A model generated the notes under the pieces. The model was not told the DNA's origin and ran no database searches. It saw only the letters and a list, made by a program, of their open reading frames with translations. Source: CAZEHJ01 sp964512485 (GTDB lineage Bacteria; Bacteroidota; Rhodothermia; Rhodothermales; UBA10348). Taken from it: 64,000 bases of DNA. Below, piece by piece: positions 43,226 to 51,680 of this stretch (its first letter is position 1; each line of letters opens with the position of its first letter). The stretch covers positions 9,264-73,263 of the forward strand of contig CAZEHJ010000006.1 in assembly GCA_964512485.1 (NCBI GenBank). The letters are read 5' to 3'. The position numbers and the translations under genes are program-made.

Positions 43226-46102
43226 CTATTCTGCCTGCCTGAGCATAGACTCCCTGAACGCTTCAAAGGTCTGATTGGCGATGGCCGGTCGCACCGGTAT
43301 GTGTTTACGATTATTCCGGGTCGGATAGACGCGGTTGGTGAGCAGAATCACAAATAATCTGGAGTCAGGGTCTACCCAGAACGATGTACCGGTGAAACCG
43401 GTGTGCCCGAATGATCTTGGGCCGAAATACTGACCGGCGGAGGAGTATCCATTCATGCTTTTTGTGTCCCACCCGAGTGCCCGCGTGTGGTTGTGATGGT
43501 TGGCAACTCTCGTCGTGAATCTTCGAAGTGTTTCGGGTCGCAAAAAGATGCGATCTCCCACTCTTCCCTGGGCGATCAGCATACCCGCAAACCTCGCAAG
43601 GTCTTCGGCATTGGAAAACAGGCCGGCGTGCCCCGCTGTGCCACCCAACAGGTAAGCTGTTTCGTCATGAACCTCTCCTTGAAGGGCGCGATTACGGAAG
43701 TAGTCGTCAATCTCTGTCGGTACGGCGTTCTCGACGCGCCCCCGCCGCACTTTCAGATATCCCGTGTCATACATGGAGAGCGGATCAAAGATGTTTTCCC
43801 GCACATAGTCGTCAAATGGCATTCCACTCAATTCTTCTATCATCCATGCCAGTGTGATGGGACCGAAATCAGAGTAGCGGGATTGAGTTCCAGGCTCATA
43901 TGCCAGCGTATCAGCCAGAATTCTGCGCTTTACTTCAGCCGATGTTCGGACGCCTTGCATGTGAAACGGTCTGAAAGGGATGAGTCCTCCAGTGTGGGTC
44001 AACAGGTCCCTGATGGTGACCGATCCCTTTCCATTTTGACCAAATGCGGGTAGGTAATCTGCCACTGGACGATCAAGATCGATTATACCCGCTTCGTACA
44101 ACTGCATGATGGCAGTAGTAGTCGCGATGACTTTGGTCAGCGATGCGAGGTCAAACAGATCGTCCTCCTGAAGGCCTCGATTTCGTTCGAAGGTGTGGTA
44201 GCCAAATGCACCCTGTCGGGCAATAACATTGTCCCTCCCGACAGCAAAGGACGCCGTAGGGAATGCACTGTCTGCGATCGCCGCCCGGATGAGACTGTCT
44301 ATTTCTTTGAGTGAACGAACATCCATATCAGCCGAAGCAGGTGATCCGGCAGAAGAAACCTGCTGCTGGAGAAGCATGCCGGATCCCCTCGGGAATCTTT
44401 CTGAAACGAATACCGGTAGACGGCCACTCGAAGAACTCATCCCATACAGCACATCGGCCGAAGCTTCAGCCATAGCGGGAGAGGCATCGTACGACTGGAG
44501 GATCGAAGCTGCAGAATCGGGCACGTCCGTCAGGGCATAAGGAGAGCCGAAACTGATATAAACCAACCGATCCGTCAGGGAGGTGATATCTGTAAGCATG
44601 CGTCGTCTGTCCCATCCAAACACGGGTACGATTCCCGTGTAATCCGCAAAAACCACCTTGTGATGGGTCGACAGCGCAGATTGAATGGAAGGCATGGATG
44701 AAATCCAGCTTCTCGGATTCACCGCTATGTGAGTGAGCCGTCCACCATTTCGTTCCTCCATCTTCAGGCGAAACGAATTGGCCGGATCCCCACCAGAAGA
44801 GCTGTAGCTTCTGAAGTCAACGGATATCAATAGAGTGGACGCGCGCTCGCCAGAAAGTGGCAGCAGAGCATCATCCTTGAGAACGGTTACGGCTTCGCGC
44901 GCCATCCAAACCGCTCGATTTTGGGCATCATCCGACCCCACAACAGAAAGAATTTCTGCCACGTTCGTATGTCGATATCGCTGATCAAGCTGACGAGCTT
45001 CCTTGGCGCGCAGGATTCTGGCCACAGATGAGTCAATGCGAGATGCGGACAGTCTGCCGGTTCGAACGGCATTGATGATAGCAAAACGTGCGGCTTGAGC
45101 GCTTTCGGGCATCAGTAAGACATCAACACCTGCTTCCACGGCTCGAACCGCGATTTCTTCGCCGGAGCCCAGACTCGTAGCACCGGCCATGTTCAACGCG
45201 TCAGAGAATATGAGACCTTCAAACCCGAGCGAGTCGCGAAGAAGATGTGTCAAAAGGCGGCGCGAAAATGTCGATGCTACGCTGTCCTCGAACGAATGGC
45301 CACGAGCAACGATGTGCGCTGTCATTATGGCCTCCAGTGAATCCGAGATCAGACTCGTAAAAGGGTGCATGTCGATAGACATGAATGCGTCGTCGTCGCG
45401 TTCGGCTACCGGGAGATCAACGTGGGAATCCCGGGAGGTCGATCCATGACCGGGAAAATGTTTTGCCACGGGTATTAATCCCTGGCTTCTGACTCCCCGT
45501 GCAAATGCACCCGCATAGAGGCTCACGGAATCGGGCGAATCCGAAAACGAACGAGTTCCGATTACAGGATTGGACGGGTTGGTGTTTACGTCGACCGTCG
45601 GTGCAAATAGCACATTGATTCCCACACTGGCCGCTTCGCGAGCTGTTTCAATTCCGGAATAAAACGCATTTTCTTCTGACCCCGTAGCTGCAATGGCCAT
45701 CGCATCGGGGAAGCGGGTAAAGTCTTCCAGACGATACCCTGCGCCCCACTCGGCATCCAGGCCGACGAGCAGAGGAATCCCGCTTTGCTGCTGTGCCCAT
45801 TCAACCCACACTGAATGGGTAAGGGGATTGCCCGCGAACAGCACAACGCCACCAGGCTGGTTGTCCTGAAGAAGTGTTTGGACATCTTCCCTCGCGCTTC
45901 GACTGGTGATATCTGCCGGCGCTGGCAGTGCGACCATAATCATCTGCCCCGCTTTTTCCTCCAGCGTCATGGATGCAAGACTTGAATCGGCCCAGGAAGT
46001 TGATGACTCTTCCACCGGAGGTCGCGTATTGCACCCGACCAGGAGCAGGAATATCAGAAGGCCAGGTACGGACGGAAGTATTCTATTGCCATTGAATTGC
46101 AT
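43226..46102 (-). CDS. GH3 N-acetylhexosaminidase fused to serine hydrolase lipoprotein
   Basis: This protein has 958 residues from the ATG at 46102. A lipobox is at V22-G23-C24 (LLLVGC). Residues 40-400 form a NagZ-type GH3 domain with KHFPGHGSTSRDSHVDLP (the His-Asp pair of NagZ enzymes) and the catalytic D in IFSDALNM. A GH3 C-terminal-like domain follows. Residues of about 600-950 form a class C beta-lactamase-like serine hydrolase: SLTK nucleophile motif in FDLASLTKVIATT, YSDFG, and HTGFTGTSFWVD. Such fusions are common in Bacteroidetes-type bacteria and are predicted to cleave GlcNAc-MurNAc sugars and peptide or ester bonds during cell-wall recycling. The start is chosen because a longer frame to 46252 has no signal-like features. 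Confidence 0.92.
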   Translation of the reverse strand: MQFNGNRILPSVPGLLIFLLLVGCNTRPPVEESSTSWADSSLASMTLEEKAGQMIMVALPAPADITSRSAREDVQTLLQDNQPGGVVLFAGNPLTHSVWVEWAQQQSGIPLLVGLDAEWGAGYRLEDFTRFPDAMAIAATGSEENAFYSGIETAREAASVGINVLFAPTVDVNTNPSNPVIGTRSFSDSPDSVSLYAGAFARGVRSQGLIPVAKHFPGHGSTSRDSHVDLPVAERDDDAFMSIDMHPFTSLISDSLEAIMTAHIVARGHSFEDSVASTFSRRLLTHLLRDSLGFEGLIFSDALNMAGATSLGSGEEIAVRAVEAGVDVLLMPESAQAARFAIINAVRTGRLSASRIDSSVARILRAKEARQLDQRYRHTNVAEILSVVGSDDAQNRAVWMAREAVTVLKDDALLPLSGERASTLLISVDFRSYSSSGGDPANSFRLKMEERNGGRLTHIAVNPRSWISSMPSIQSALSTHHKVVFADYTGIVPVFGWDRRRMLTDITSLTDRLVYISFGSPYALTDVPDSAASILQSYDASPAMAEASADVLYGMSSSSGRLPVFVSERFPRGSGMLLQQQVSSAGSPASADMDVRSLKEIDSLIRAAIADSAFPTASFAVGRDNVIARQGAFGYHTFERNRGLQEDDLFDLASLTKVIATTTAIMQLYEAGIIDLDRPVADYLPAFGQNGKGSVTIRDLLTHTGGLIPFRPFHMQGVRTSAEVKRRILADTLAYEPGTQSRYSDFGPITLAWMIEELSGMPFDDYVRENIFDPLSMYDTGYLKVRRGRVENAVPTEIDDYFRNRALQGEVHDETAYLLGGTAGHAGLFSNAEDLARFAGMLIAQGRVGDRIFLRPETLRRFTTRVANHHNHTRALGWDTKSMNGYSSAGQYFGPRSFGHTGFTGTSFWVDPDSRLFVILLTNRVYPTRNNRKHIPVRPAIANQTFEAFRESMLRQAE

Positions 46103-46222
46103 GTGTTTCAGGCCACTCTGGTCAAGGGCTCTGAACGCCGGACTGCCATCGTGAGGGTGAAATCCGAATTGTGCGTTAAGACGCTTCAAAATCGAACATC
46201 TACAGAGACCTGCGCCTAACTT

Positions 46223-47692
46223 ATGTATAGAAATGTTCAATTTTGGCAGCATTCAGATTTCAGTTCAACCACAGTTGATTCCTACCCGGAAACTAATCAG
46301 AATTACGTGACAGAAGAAACGAGCCAGAGACAGAAGCCTGTAATGATTGTATTGTTTCTTGGCGTCTTGATGGGCGCTTTGGACATTGCCATTTTGGGCC
46401 CTGCAATTCCTGCCATTCGTGAGACCTTCAATCTGGATGACCGGCTCGTTTCCTGGGTCTTCTCCGTCTGGGTCCTGGCCAATCTCGTGAGCGTTCCCGT
46501 AATGACCAAGATGGCCGACAGGTATGGCCGAAAATGGGTCTATATCATCGATATCGCCCTGTTTGGAGTGGGAAGCCTTGTCGTTTCACTGTCTCCGACG
46601 TACTCGATTCTCCTCGCCGGCCGCGTGATGCAGGGAATGGCCGCATCGGGAATCTTCCCGGTGGCAGGCGCGGTGATCGGAGATGTCATCAAGCCTGAAA
46701 AGCGCGGACAGGCATTTGGAATGCTGGGGTCCGTATTCGGAATAGCTTTCATTGTCGGACCCATCCTTGCGGGTCTGATGCTACAATTGGGCTGGCGGTA
46801 CCTGTATATGGCCGTACCTCCATTTGCCCTCATCGTAGTTCTGCTCGGCTGGAAGTTCCTGCCGACGGCGAAAGGCAAAGGAGACAAGAAGCTGGATTAT
46901 CTGGGCCTCGTGTTGCTGGCCGCAATATTGTTCGCGGTGTCCTATTCACTCTCCGTTTTTGACACGTCTGAAGTGTGGGCAAGCCTTTCGACAGGTCGCG
47001 TAGCTATCGGATTCCTTATCGCTGCAGTTCTTATTCCAGTTTTTGTCTTCGTTGAGAATCGGGCTGAAGATCCGGTCTTGAGATTGAATCTGTTTCGCAA
47101 TCGGCAGGTATCGCTGGCATCGCTCAATGCAATAGGAGCGGGCATTAATGAAGCAGCATTCATCTTTTTCCCAACGATCATTGTTCTCGCGCACGGCATC
47201 ACAACCTCCCAGGCCGCGTTCATGCTGTTACCGATGATGTTCGCAGTGGCGATCGGTAGTCCGATAGCGGGCAGGCTGGTTGACAAAACGGGATCCAAAC
47301 TTATTATACTGTCGAGCAACACTCTGCTCGTTCTCGGTATGTTCGGGGTCGCAACGAGCCCGAGCTCAACTACGGTATTCTATCTGGCGTCTTCGCTCAT
47401 CGGATTGGGAATGGCGGGCCTGCTCGGGTCTTCGCTCAACTACATTCTGATTCACGAAGCCAGAAAACAGGAGCGAGCCATTTCTCAGGGCCTGATTACT
47501 CTATTCATCTCGATTGGCCAGCTTCTGGCGGCCGCGGGAGTTGGAGCGGTGGCCGACTCAGCAGAAACTCCATTGGCAGGATACGAAACGGCCTTCCTCG
47601 TGATCGTCGTTGTCACACTCTGTATTTCTGCAGCTTCATTCCTGCTCAAAAACAAGCAAGATGAGAAAGAGACGGTGTTCGGGGACGGCTGA
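46223..47692 (+). CDS. MFS drug-efflux type transporter (DHA2 family)
   Basis: This 489-residue protein has about fourteen membrane segments. The loop 2-3 motif is ADRYGRKWVY and helix 5 has motif C-like GIAFIVGPILAGLML, as in DHA2 exporters. LDIAILGPAIPAIRETF in the first helix is also typical of the family. A GTG at 46307 would remove the 28 residues before the first helix and is a good alternative start. Substrate unknown. Divergent from the GH3/serine hydrolase gene. Confidence 0.9.
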   Translation: MYRNVQFWQHSDFSSTTVDSYPETNQNYVTEETSQRQKPVMIVLFLGVLMGALDIAILGPAIPAIRETFNLDDRLVSWVFSVWVLANLVSVPVMTKMADRYGRKWVYIIDIALFGVGSLVVSLSPTYSILLAGRVMQGMAASGIFPVAGAVIGDVIKPEKRGQAFGMLGSVFGIAFIVGPILAGLMLQLGWRYLYMAVPPFALIVVLLGWKFLPTAKGKGDKKLDYLGLVLLAAILFAVSYSLSVFDTSEVWASLSTGRVAIGFLIAAVLIPVFVFVENRAEDPVLRLNLFRNRQVSLASLNAIGAGINEAAFIFFPTIIVLAHGITTSQAAFMLLPMMFAVAIGSPIAGRLVDKTGSKLIILSSNTLLVLGMFGVATSPSSTTVFYLASSLIGLGMAGLLGSSLNYILIHEARKQERAISQGLITLFISIGQLLAAAGVGAVADSAETPLAGYETAFLVIVVVTLCISAASFLLKNKQDEKETVFGDG

Positions 47693-47727
47693 ACCCGACG
47701 GGGAAGTGGCCGCCGATTCCGGCGACG

Positions 47728-47755
47728 CCGCGCGACTCACTTTGGCGCGGGGTTA
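47728..47755 (+). terminator. Possible terminator after MFS gene
   Basis: CCGCGC (47728-47733) and GCGCGG (47745-47750) pair, and a T-rich stretch (TTACTTTTTCTC) follows. It overlaps the end of the convergent small membrane gene. Confidence 0.4.
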
Positions 47756-47983
47756 CTTTTTCTCTGACTTGTCCCTGACAAGGGTCTGAGCAATTCGGTC
47801 AGTTAACCAGCCGGCCGCAGCGAGGACGAATATTTCCCTGAAAGAGCGCAGCAATACTCGCCGAAAGAGGTATGCGACCGTGCGAGGAATCAGCGCTCCT
47901 ACAATCAAGGCAGCAATAAACCCAGCGATGGACTTTGAGAAGTCGTCTTTGGGCAGCTTGATTTGGAATTCAGATTTGGCCAT
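47753..47983 (-). CDS. Small membrane protein of unknown function
   Basis: This 76-residue protein starts at the ATG at 47983, one base after the rlmN stop. It contains two hydrophobic segments (IAGFIAALIVGALIP and the region around EIFVLAAAGWLTD) and a basic middle (YLFRRVLLRSFRE). I do not recognise the family. A longer frame upstream overlaps rlmN and is rejected. Confidence 0.65.
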   Translation of the reverse strand: MAKSEFQIKLPKDDFSKSIAGFIAALIVGALIPRTVAYLFRRVLLRSFREIFVLAAAGWLTDRIAQTLVRDKSEKK

Positions 47984-47984
47984 G

Positions 47985-49031
47985 TCATTCGGAAGTTTTC
48001 TTGATGGCGAGTTGTCCGCAGGCGGCATCGATATCCTGTCCTCGGCTCCTGCGAACGGTGACCACAACTCGTTCTGATACTAGGCACGAGATGAAAGCGT
48101 TCAAAGCTTTTTCTGAAGACTTGCTGAATCCCAATCCTTCTACCGGATTGTACATAATCAAATTTACCTTACTGCGAGCTCGCGAAACCAGCTTTGCCAG
48201 CTCCACTGCATCACTTTGCGTGTCGTTGAATCCCTGAAACATGCAGTACTCGTACGTAATACCGCGACCGGTTTTTCGAGTATAGTACTCGATTGATTCC
48301 ATGAGAGCCTTCAGGTCGGTCTTGGCTTTTCGATTGACCGGCATGATGGAGGACCGCTTGCTGTCGAACGGTGAGTGAAGCGAAACAGCAAGATTGAACC
48401 GTGTGCCGTCGTCCGCCAACTGTTTGATTCTCGTCGCGAGACCAACTGTTGAGACCGTAATGCGGCGCGCTGAAAGACCCATACCTTCCTCGGAAGTGAG
48501 TTTCTCGGTTGCATCCAGCACGGCGTCGTAGTTGAGAAGTGGTTCGCCCATCCCCATAAACACGATGTTCGTGATTCCAGAATCGAAGCGTTCACGAGCC
48601 ACTCGATTTGCCGCAAGTACCTGATCGAATATTTCGCCTGCCGTGAGGTTCTCCTGGAATCCCATGAGACCGGTAGCGCAGAAAGAACATCCCATGGCAC
48701 AACCGACCTGACTGGACACACAAACGGTGAGGCGGGTCGCTTGGCCGTTTCGATCAACATCCGGGATGAGGACGGTCTCAATGTGCCGTCCACTTTCCAG
48801 TTCGAACAGCATTTTGACGGTCAGATCGGAGGCGACTTGCTGATCAACCAAACGAATGGTTTTAACCACACACTCTTGACTCATCCGCAGCCGGAGGGAA
48901 GCGGGCACGTTGGTCATCTCGTCAATCGAGCGAACACCGTGCTTCCAGAGCCATCTGTAGACCTGATCCGCCCGGAAACGTGCGTCACTCTCCGAAATAA
49001 ACTCCCTGAGCTGGTCGCGGGAGAGGCTCAA
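47985..49031 (-). CDS. rlmN: Dual-specificity RNA methyltransferase RlmN
   Basis: This 348-residue radical-SAM enzyme makes m2A in 23S rRNA and some tRNAs. The cluster motif is CAMGCSFCATG. GITNIVFMGMGEPLLNYDAV is the SAM-binding segment, EYCMFQGFND follows, and a C-terminal conserved Cys lies in RRSRGQDIDAACGQL. The length is normal. The downstream small membrane protein begins one base after the stop. Confidence 0.96.
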   Translation of the reverse strand: MSLSRDQLREFISESDARFRADQVYRWLWKHGVRSIDEMTNVPASLRLRMSQECVVKTIRLVDQQVASDLTVKMLFELESGRHIETVLIPDVDRNGQATRLTVCVSSQVGCAMGCSFCATGLMGFQENLTAGEIFDQVLAANRVARERFDSGITNIVFMGMGEPLLNYDAVLDATEKLTSEEGMGLSARRITVSTVGLATRIKQLADDGTRFNLAVSLHSPFDSKRSSIMPVNRKAKTDLKALMESIEYYTRKTGRGITYEYCMFQGFNDTQSDAVELAKLVSRARSKVNLIMYNPVEGLGFSKSSEKALNAFISCLVSERVVVTVRRSRGQDIDAACGQLAIKKTSE

Positions 49032-49058
49032 TATGTCGATCTTTTTACCCAGGAGCTC

Positions 49059-49967
49059 TCAGGCGATAAATCGATCGACGATAATTGCCAGCAGCAGGAG
49101 GGGGATATACATGACTGATGCTTTCAGAACCATTCTCGCGTGTAAGGCTGAGCGCGAAAGGACGAAGCGACCCACGGGAATCATGAACCAGATCCCTAAA
49201 AGAATGGCACCGGCCAAATAAAGCCAGCCGGAGAGACCGAGCATGACCGGAGCCACAGAAAATGCAATCATGGCAATGGAAAACCAGAAGGTTTGCGCGG
49301 CCGTAGATTTTCCTGATTCGTCGCTGGAAGGAAGCATCATGAAATGTCCCTTGTCATAGTCCTTGCGATACATCCACGCCAGAGAAAAGAAGTGCGGCAT
49401 CTGCCAGCAAACCAGAACAGCAAACAGGACCCATCCTCCCCAACCGAAGGTGCCTGACGCGGCTGTCCATCCGCCCAGAATCGGAAGCGCACCGGGAATG
49501 GTGCCAACCAGAGTGTTCAGGGTGGTTGTCTTCTTAAGAGGGGTATAAACCCAGAGATAGAGCGCAACGGTGACGGCAGCCATCACTCCTGTCAGTGGAT
49601 TGGTAAGTGGGCACAGTATGGCCAGGCCCAGACCGACGAGAACAAACCCGTACCATTTTGCCTGTTCGGGTTTGATCCGTCCTGCAGGGATGGGCCTGGT
49701 TGCTGTCCTCTTCATGAGAGCGTCTAGATCCCGCTCGATGTACATGTTCAATGCACAACCGCCCGCAGACGTCAATGGAATTCCAAGCAGTGTCCAGAAA
49801 AGCTTCCAGCCATCTATTGCGGCAGGTGAGGCCAAAACAAAACCAGCCAGCGACGAAATGGTCACCAGGAAGGTGATTTCGGGCTTGGTCAAAGTAATCC
49901 AGTCTCTGAAGCTTGCAGGCTCCAGACTGGCGTCCGTTGATATGGTGGCTGTCCGTGTGGTACTCAT
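49059..49967 (-). CDS. ctaB: Protoheme IX farnesyltransferase (heme O synthase)
   Basis: This 303-residue UbiA-family membrane enzyme adds farnesyl to heme b. It starts at the ATG at 49967 in a 4-base overlap with ctaA. NMYIERDLDALMKRTATRPIPAGRI contains the NxxxDxxxD and RP motifs, and DYDKGHFMMLPS is the second Asp-rich motif. About eight membrane helices are present. Heme O is the substrate for the upstream CtaA. Confidence 0.96.
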   Translation of the reverse strand: MSTTRTATISTDASLEPASFRDWITLTKPEITFLVTISSLAGFVLASPAAIDGWKLFWTLLGIPLTSAGGCALNMYIERDLDALMKRTATRPIPAGRIKPEQAKWYGFVLVGLGLAILCPLTNPLTGVMAAVTVALYLWVYTPLKKTTTLNTLVGTIPGALPILGGWTAASGTFGWGGWVLFAVLVCWQMPHFFSLAWMYRKDYDKGHFMMLPSSDESGKSTAAQTFWFSIAMIAFSVAPVMLGLSGWLYLAGAILLGIWFMIPVGRFVLSRSALHARMVLKASVMYIPLLLLAIIVDRFIA

Positions 49968-50881
49968 TGGGAAAGGCTCGTTGCGGCCCTGATTCGGCCA
50001 CACAATACGCCGACTGTTACCGTCGACGCAAACAGGAGAGCGCCTACCACCATATGGGCGGTGTTGGCTATGACTTGAACATTGCTCGGTTGGATGGCAC
50101 CAGATTCGTCAAGCAACACGAAATACGCGAAAAGTCCCAGCATTACCTGAACCAACAGAATCATCAGCATGGCATGAGCAGCGCGGGTAACGACGTTGGA
50201 TTTGGCGAAGACATCTCGAACTCGCGTCCAAAGAACAACTACCATTATCGTCGCCATGAAGGCCCAACCGAAGTGCAAGCTGGCCAAAAGAATGTCTATT
50301 CCTGCTCCAGGATGACGCAATAATGCACCGAGGGCGATTTGGACAAAGACCGTTGCCGGGGCCAGCCATAGCAGTGAGCCCAGGCCTCTTGCCTGCGAGA
50401 ATTCGACGTGTTCATTCTCAGCGTTCTTCCAGACATCAGATACGAAAATGGCCATCGATGCAAGCAAGGCGAAGAAAAGTTCAGCAACCAGCGTGTGAAC
50501 GACTGCAAGGTCAAGAGAAACCCATATGACGCGAAGTCCGCCTAGAACACCCTGGATAATGACCAGAGCCACTGCTCCAAAAGCGAGGCGGACCATCCAC
50601 TTCCGGTCATCTGAGCGCCAGGTCAAAAAAGCGAGGCCGACTGTAAAGAGTCCAACGAGTGCGCCCAGCAGGCGGTGTCCGTGCTCTGCGAACACAGGAG
50701 TGATATTCCACCACTGAGGCCAGGGGTTGAATGGATCGTATGAGTTGAACGAAGTCGGCCAATCTGGGACCGCCAGACCCGCGTTGATGCTCGTCACAAA
50801 CGCCCCCCAGGCGAGCAGGGCGATGGCAACGAGAAAAGTCAGAATCGTAAATCGTAGTCGAAGTTTTGAAGAGCCGCTCAA
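49964..50881 (-). CDS. ctaA: Heme A synthase (COX15/CtaA)
   Basis: This 305-residue protein has eight membrane helices that convert heme O to heme A. The histidine pairs are in EHGHRLLGALVG, VVHTLVAE, SLHFGWAF and NTAHMVVGAL. With ctaB it implies an aa3- or caa3-type oxidase elsewhere in the genome, since cbb3 does not use heme A. The 252-bp region upstream (50882-51133) is divergent from the 51134 gene and holds no clear element. Confidence 0.94.
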   Translation of the reverse strand: MSGSSKLRLRFTILTFLVAIALLAWGAFVTSINAGLAVPDWPTSFNSYDPFNPWPQWWNITPVFAEHGHRLLGALVGLFTVGLAFLTWRSDDRKWMVRLAFGAVALVIIQGVLGGLRVIWVSLDLAVVHTLVAELFFALLASMAIFVSDVWKNAENEHVEFSQARGLGSLLWLAPATVFVQIALGALLRHPGAGIDILLASLHFGWAFMATIMVVVLWTRVRDVFAKSNVVTRAAHAMLMILLVQVMLGLFAYFVLLDESGAIQPSNVQVIANTAHMVVGALLFASTVTVGVLCGRIRAATSLSQ

Positions 50882-51133
50882 TTAAGAATCCTCTGGTGGG
50901 TCAATCGATTTTGTTCTCTGCGAATGACAATTCGATTCGGAACAGCAATTTACAGCGATTTGTAGCCACAATTAGAGCAGATCCTGTCAAAACACGACGA
51001 AAATCCCCGATGCAGTTCCGACTCGAACACTAATTCAACATCAGATCGGTTTTTTCCTGACAAGAGCCGTATTTTTGGAATCTGGTCGACATCTAGCGCG
51101 TTCACGGCCACTCAGACACCTCATTGTCCTGTA

Positions 51134-51544
51134 TTGAGAGACTTGAAACCTCACTTCCATTCCATCCGCATCCGACTCGGTGCGCTTCTCCTTCTGGGAA
51201 GCGTGATGACGGGTTTGCTTGCTCCGGCCGCAGTTGCAATGTCCCGTACGGACATTGAGTTGGCCGCAGATCAGGATGGTTTGTCGTCAGACGTTCAGGA
51301 TTTTTTCGAGGAGGTCCTCGAAGATGCCATGCTCCGTTCCGCGGTAGTGGCGCCTATATCGGCTCAGTCCAAACAGAAAATCAGCTCTGCGGAAAACGTA
51401 TTGTTCGTTATCCAGGGAGATTTCGATGCTCGTGACCAAACGATCACGCGAGACCCTCTATTCAGTTCGCTGGCCGATCAATCTATCAAGCTGCGAATCC
51501 AGTTGGGATTCATGAGCAGTGGGAGTCAGCCGCTCGGCCCCTAG
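51134..51544 (+). CDS. Small exported protein of unknown function
   Basis: This 136-residue protein starts at TTG, with a signal-like segment (LGALLLLGSVMTGLLAPAAVA). After cleavage about 100 residues remain, containing SSDVQDFFEEVLEDAM and an acidic-to-neutral C-terminus. No family recognised. The start codon is uncertain because no ATG precedes the signal sequence. It lies 136 bp before secD, on the same strand. The gap contains the palindrome AAGCCTGATCAGGCTT (51586-51601), of unknown role. Confidence 0.6.
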   Translation: MRDLKPHFHSIRIRLGALLLLGSVMTGLLAPAAVAMSRTDIELAADQDGLSSDVQDFFEEVLEDAMLRSAVVAPISAQSKQKISSAENVLFVIQGDFDARDQTITRDPLFSSLADQSIKLRIQLGFMSSGSQPLGP

Positions 51545-51680
51545 CAGTCCCGGTCCCTTTCGACTTTATCGATCCTTCCCCGTCAAAGCCTGATCAGGCT
51601 TGTAACAGCGGGTTGGTTCGGCTCGGCGTGAATGCGCCACACCTATCTAATATTATCTCAATCATATCTATATCGTAACC

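Noticed and set aside
46103..46252. Longer N-terminus for the GH3/serine hydrolase protein
   Set aside because: The extra 50 residues lack signal or family features, and the ATG at 46102 gives a proper lipoprotein signal.
51586..51601. AAGCCTGATCAGGCTT as a terminator or operator before secD
   Set aside because: The hairpin is short, has no T-run and lacks a partner element, so chance is as likely.
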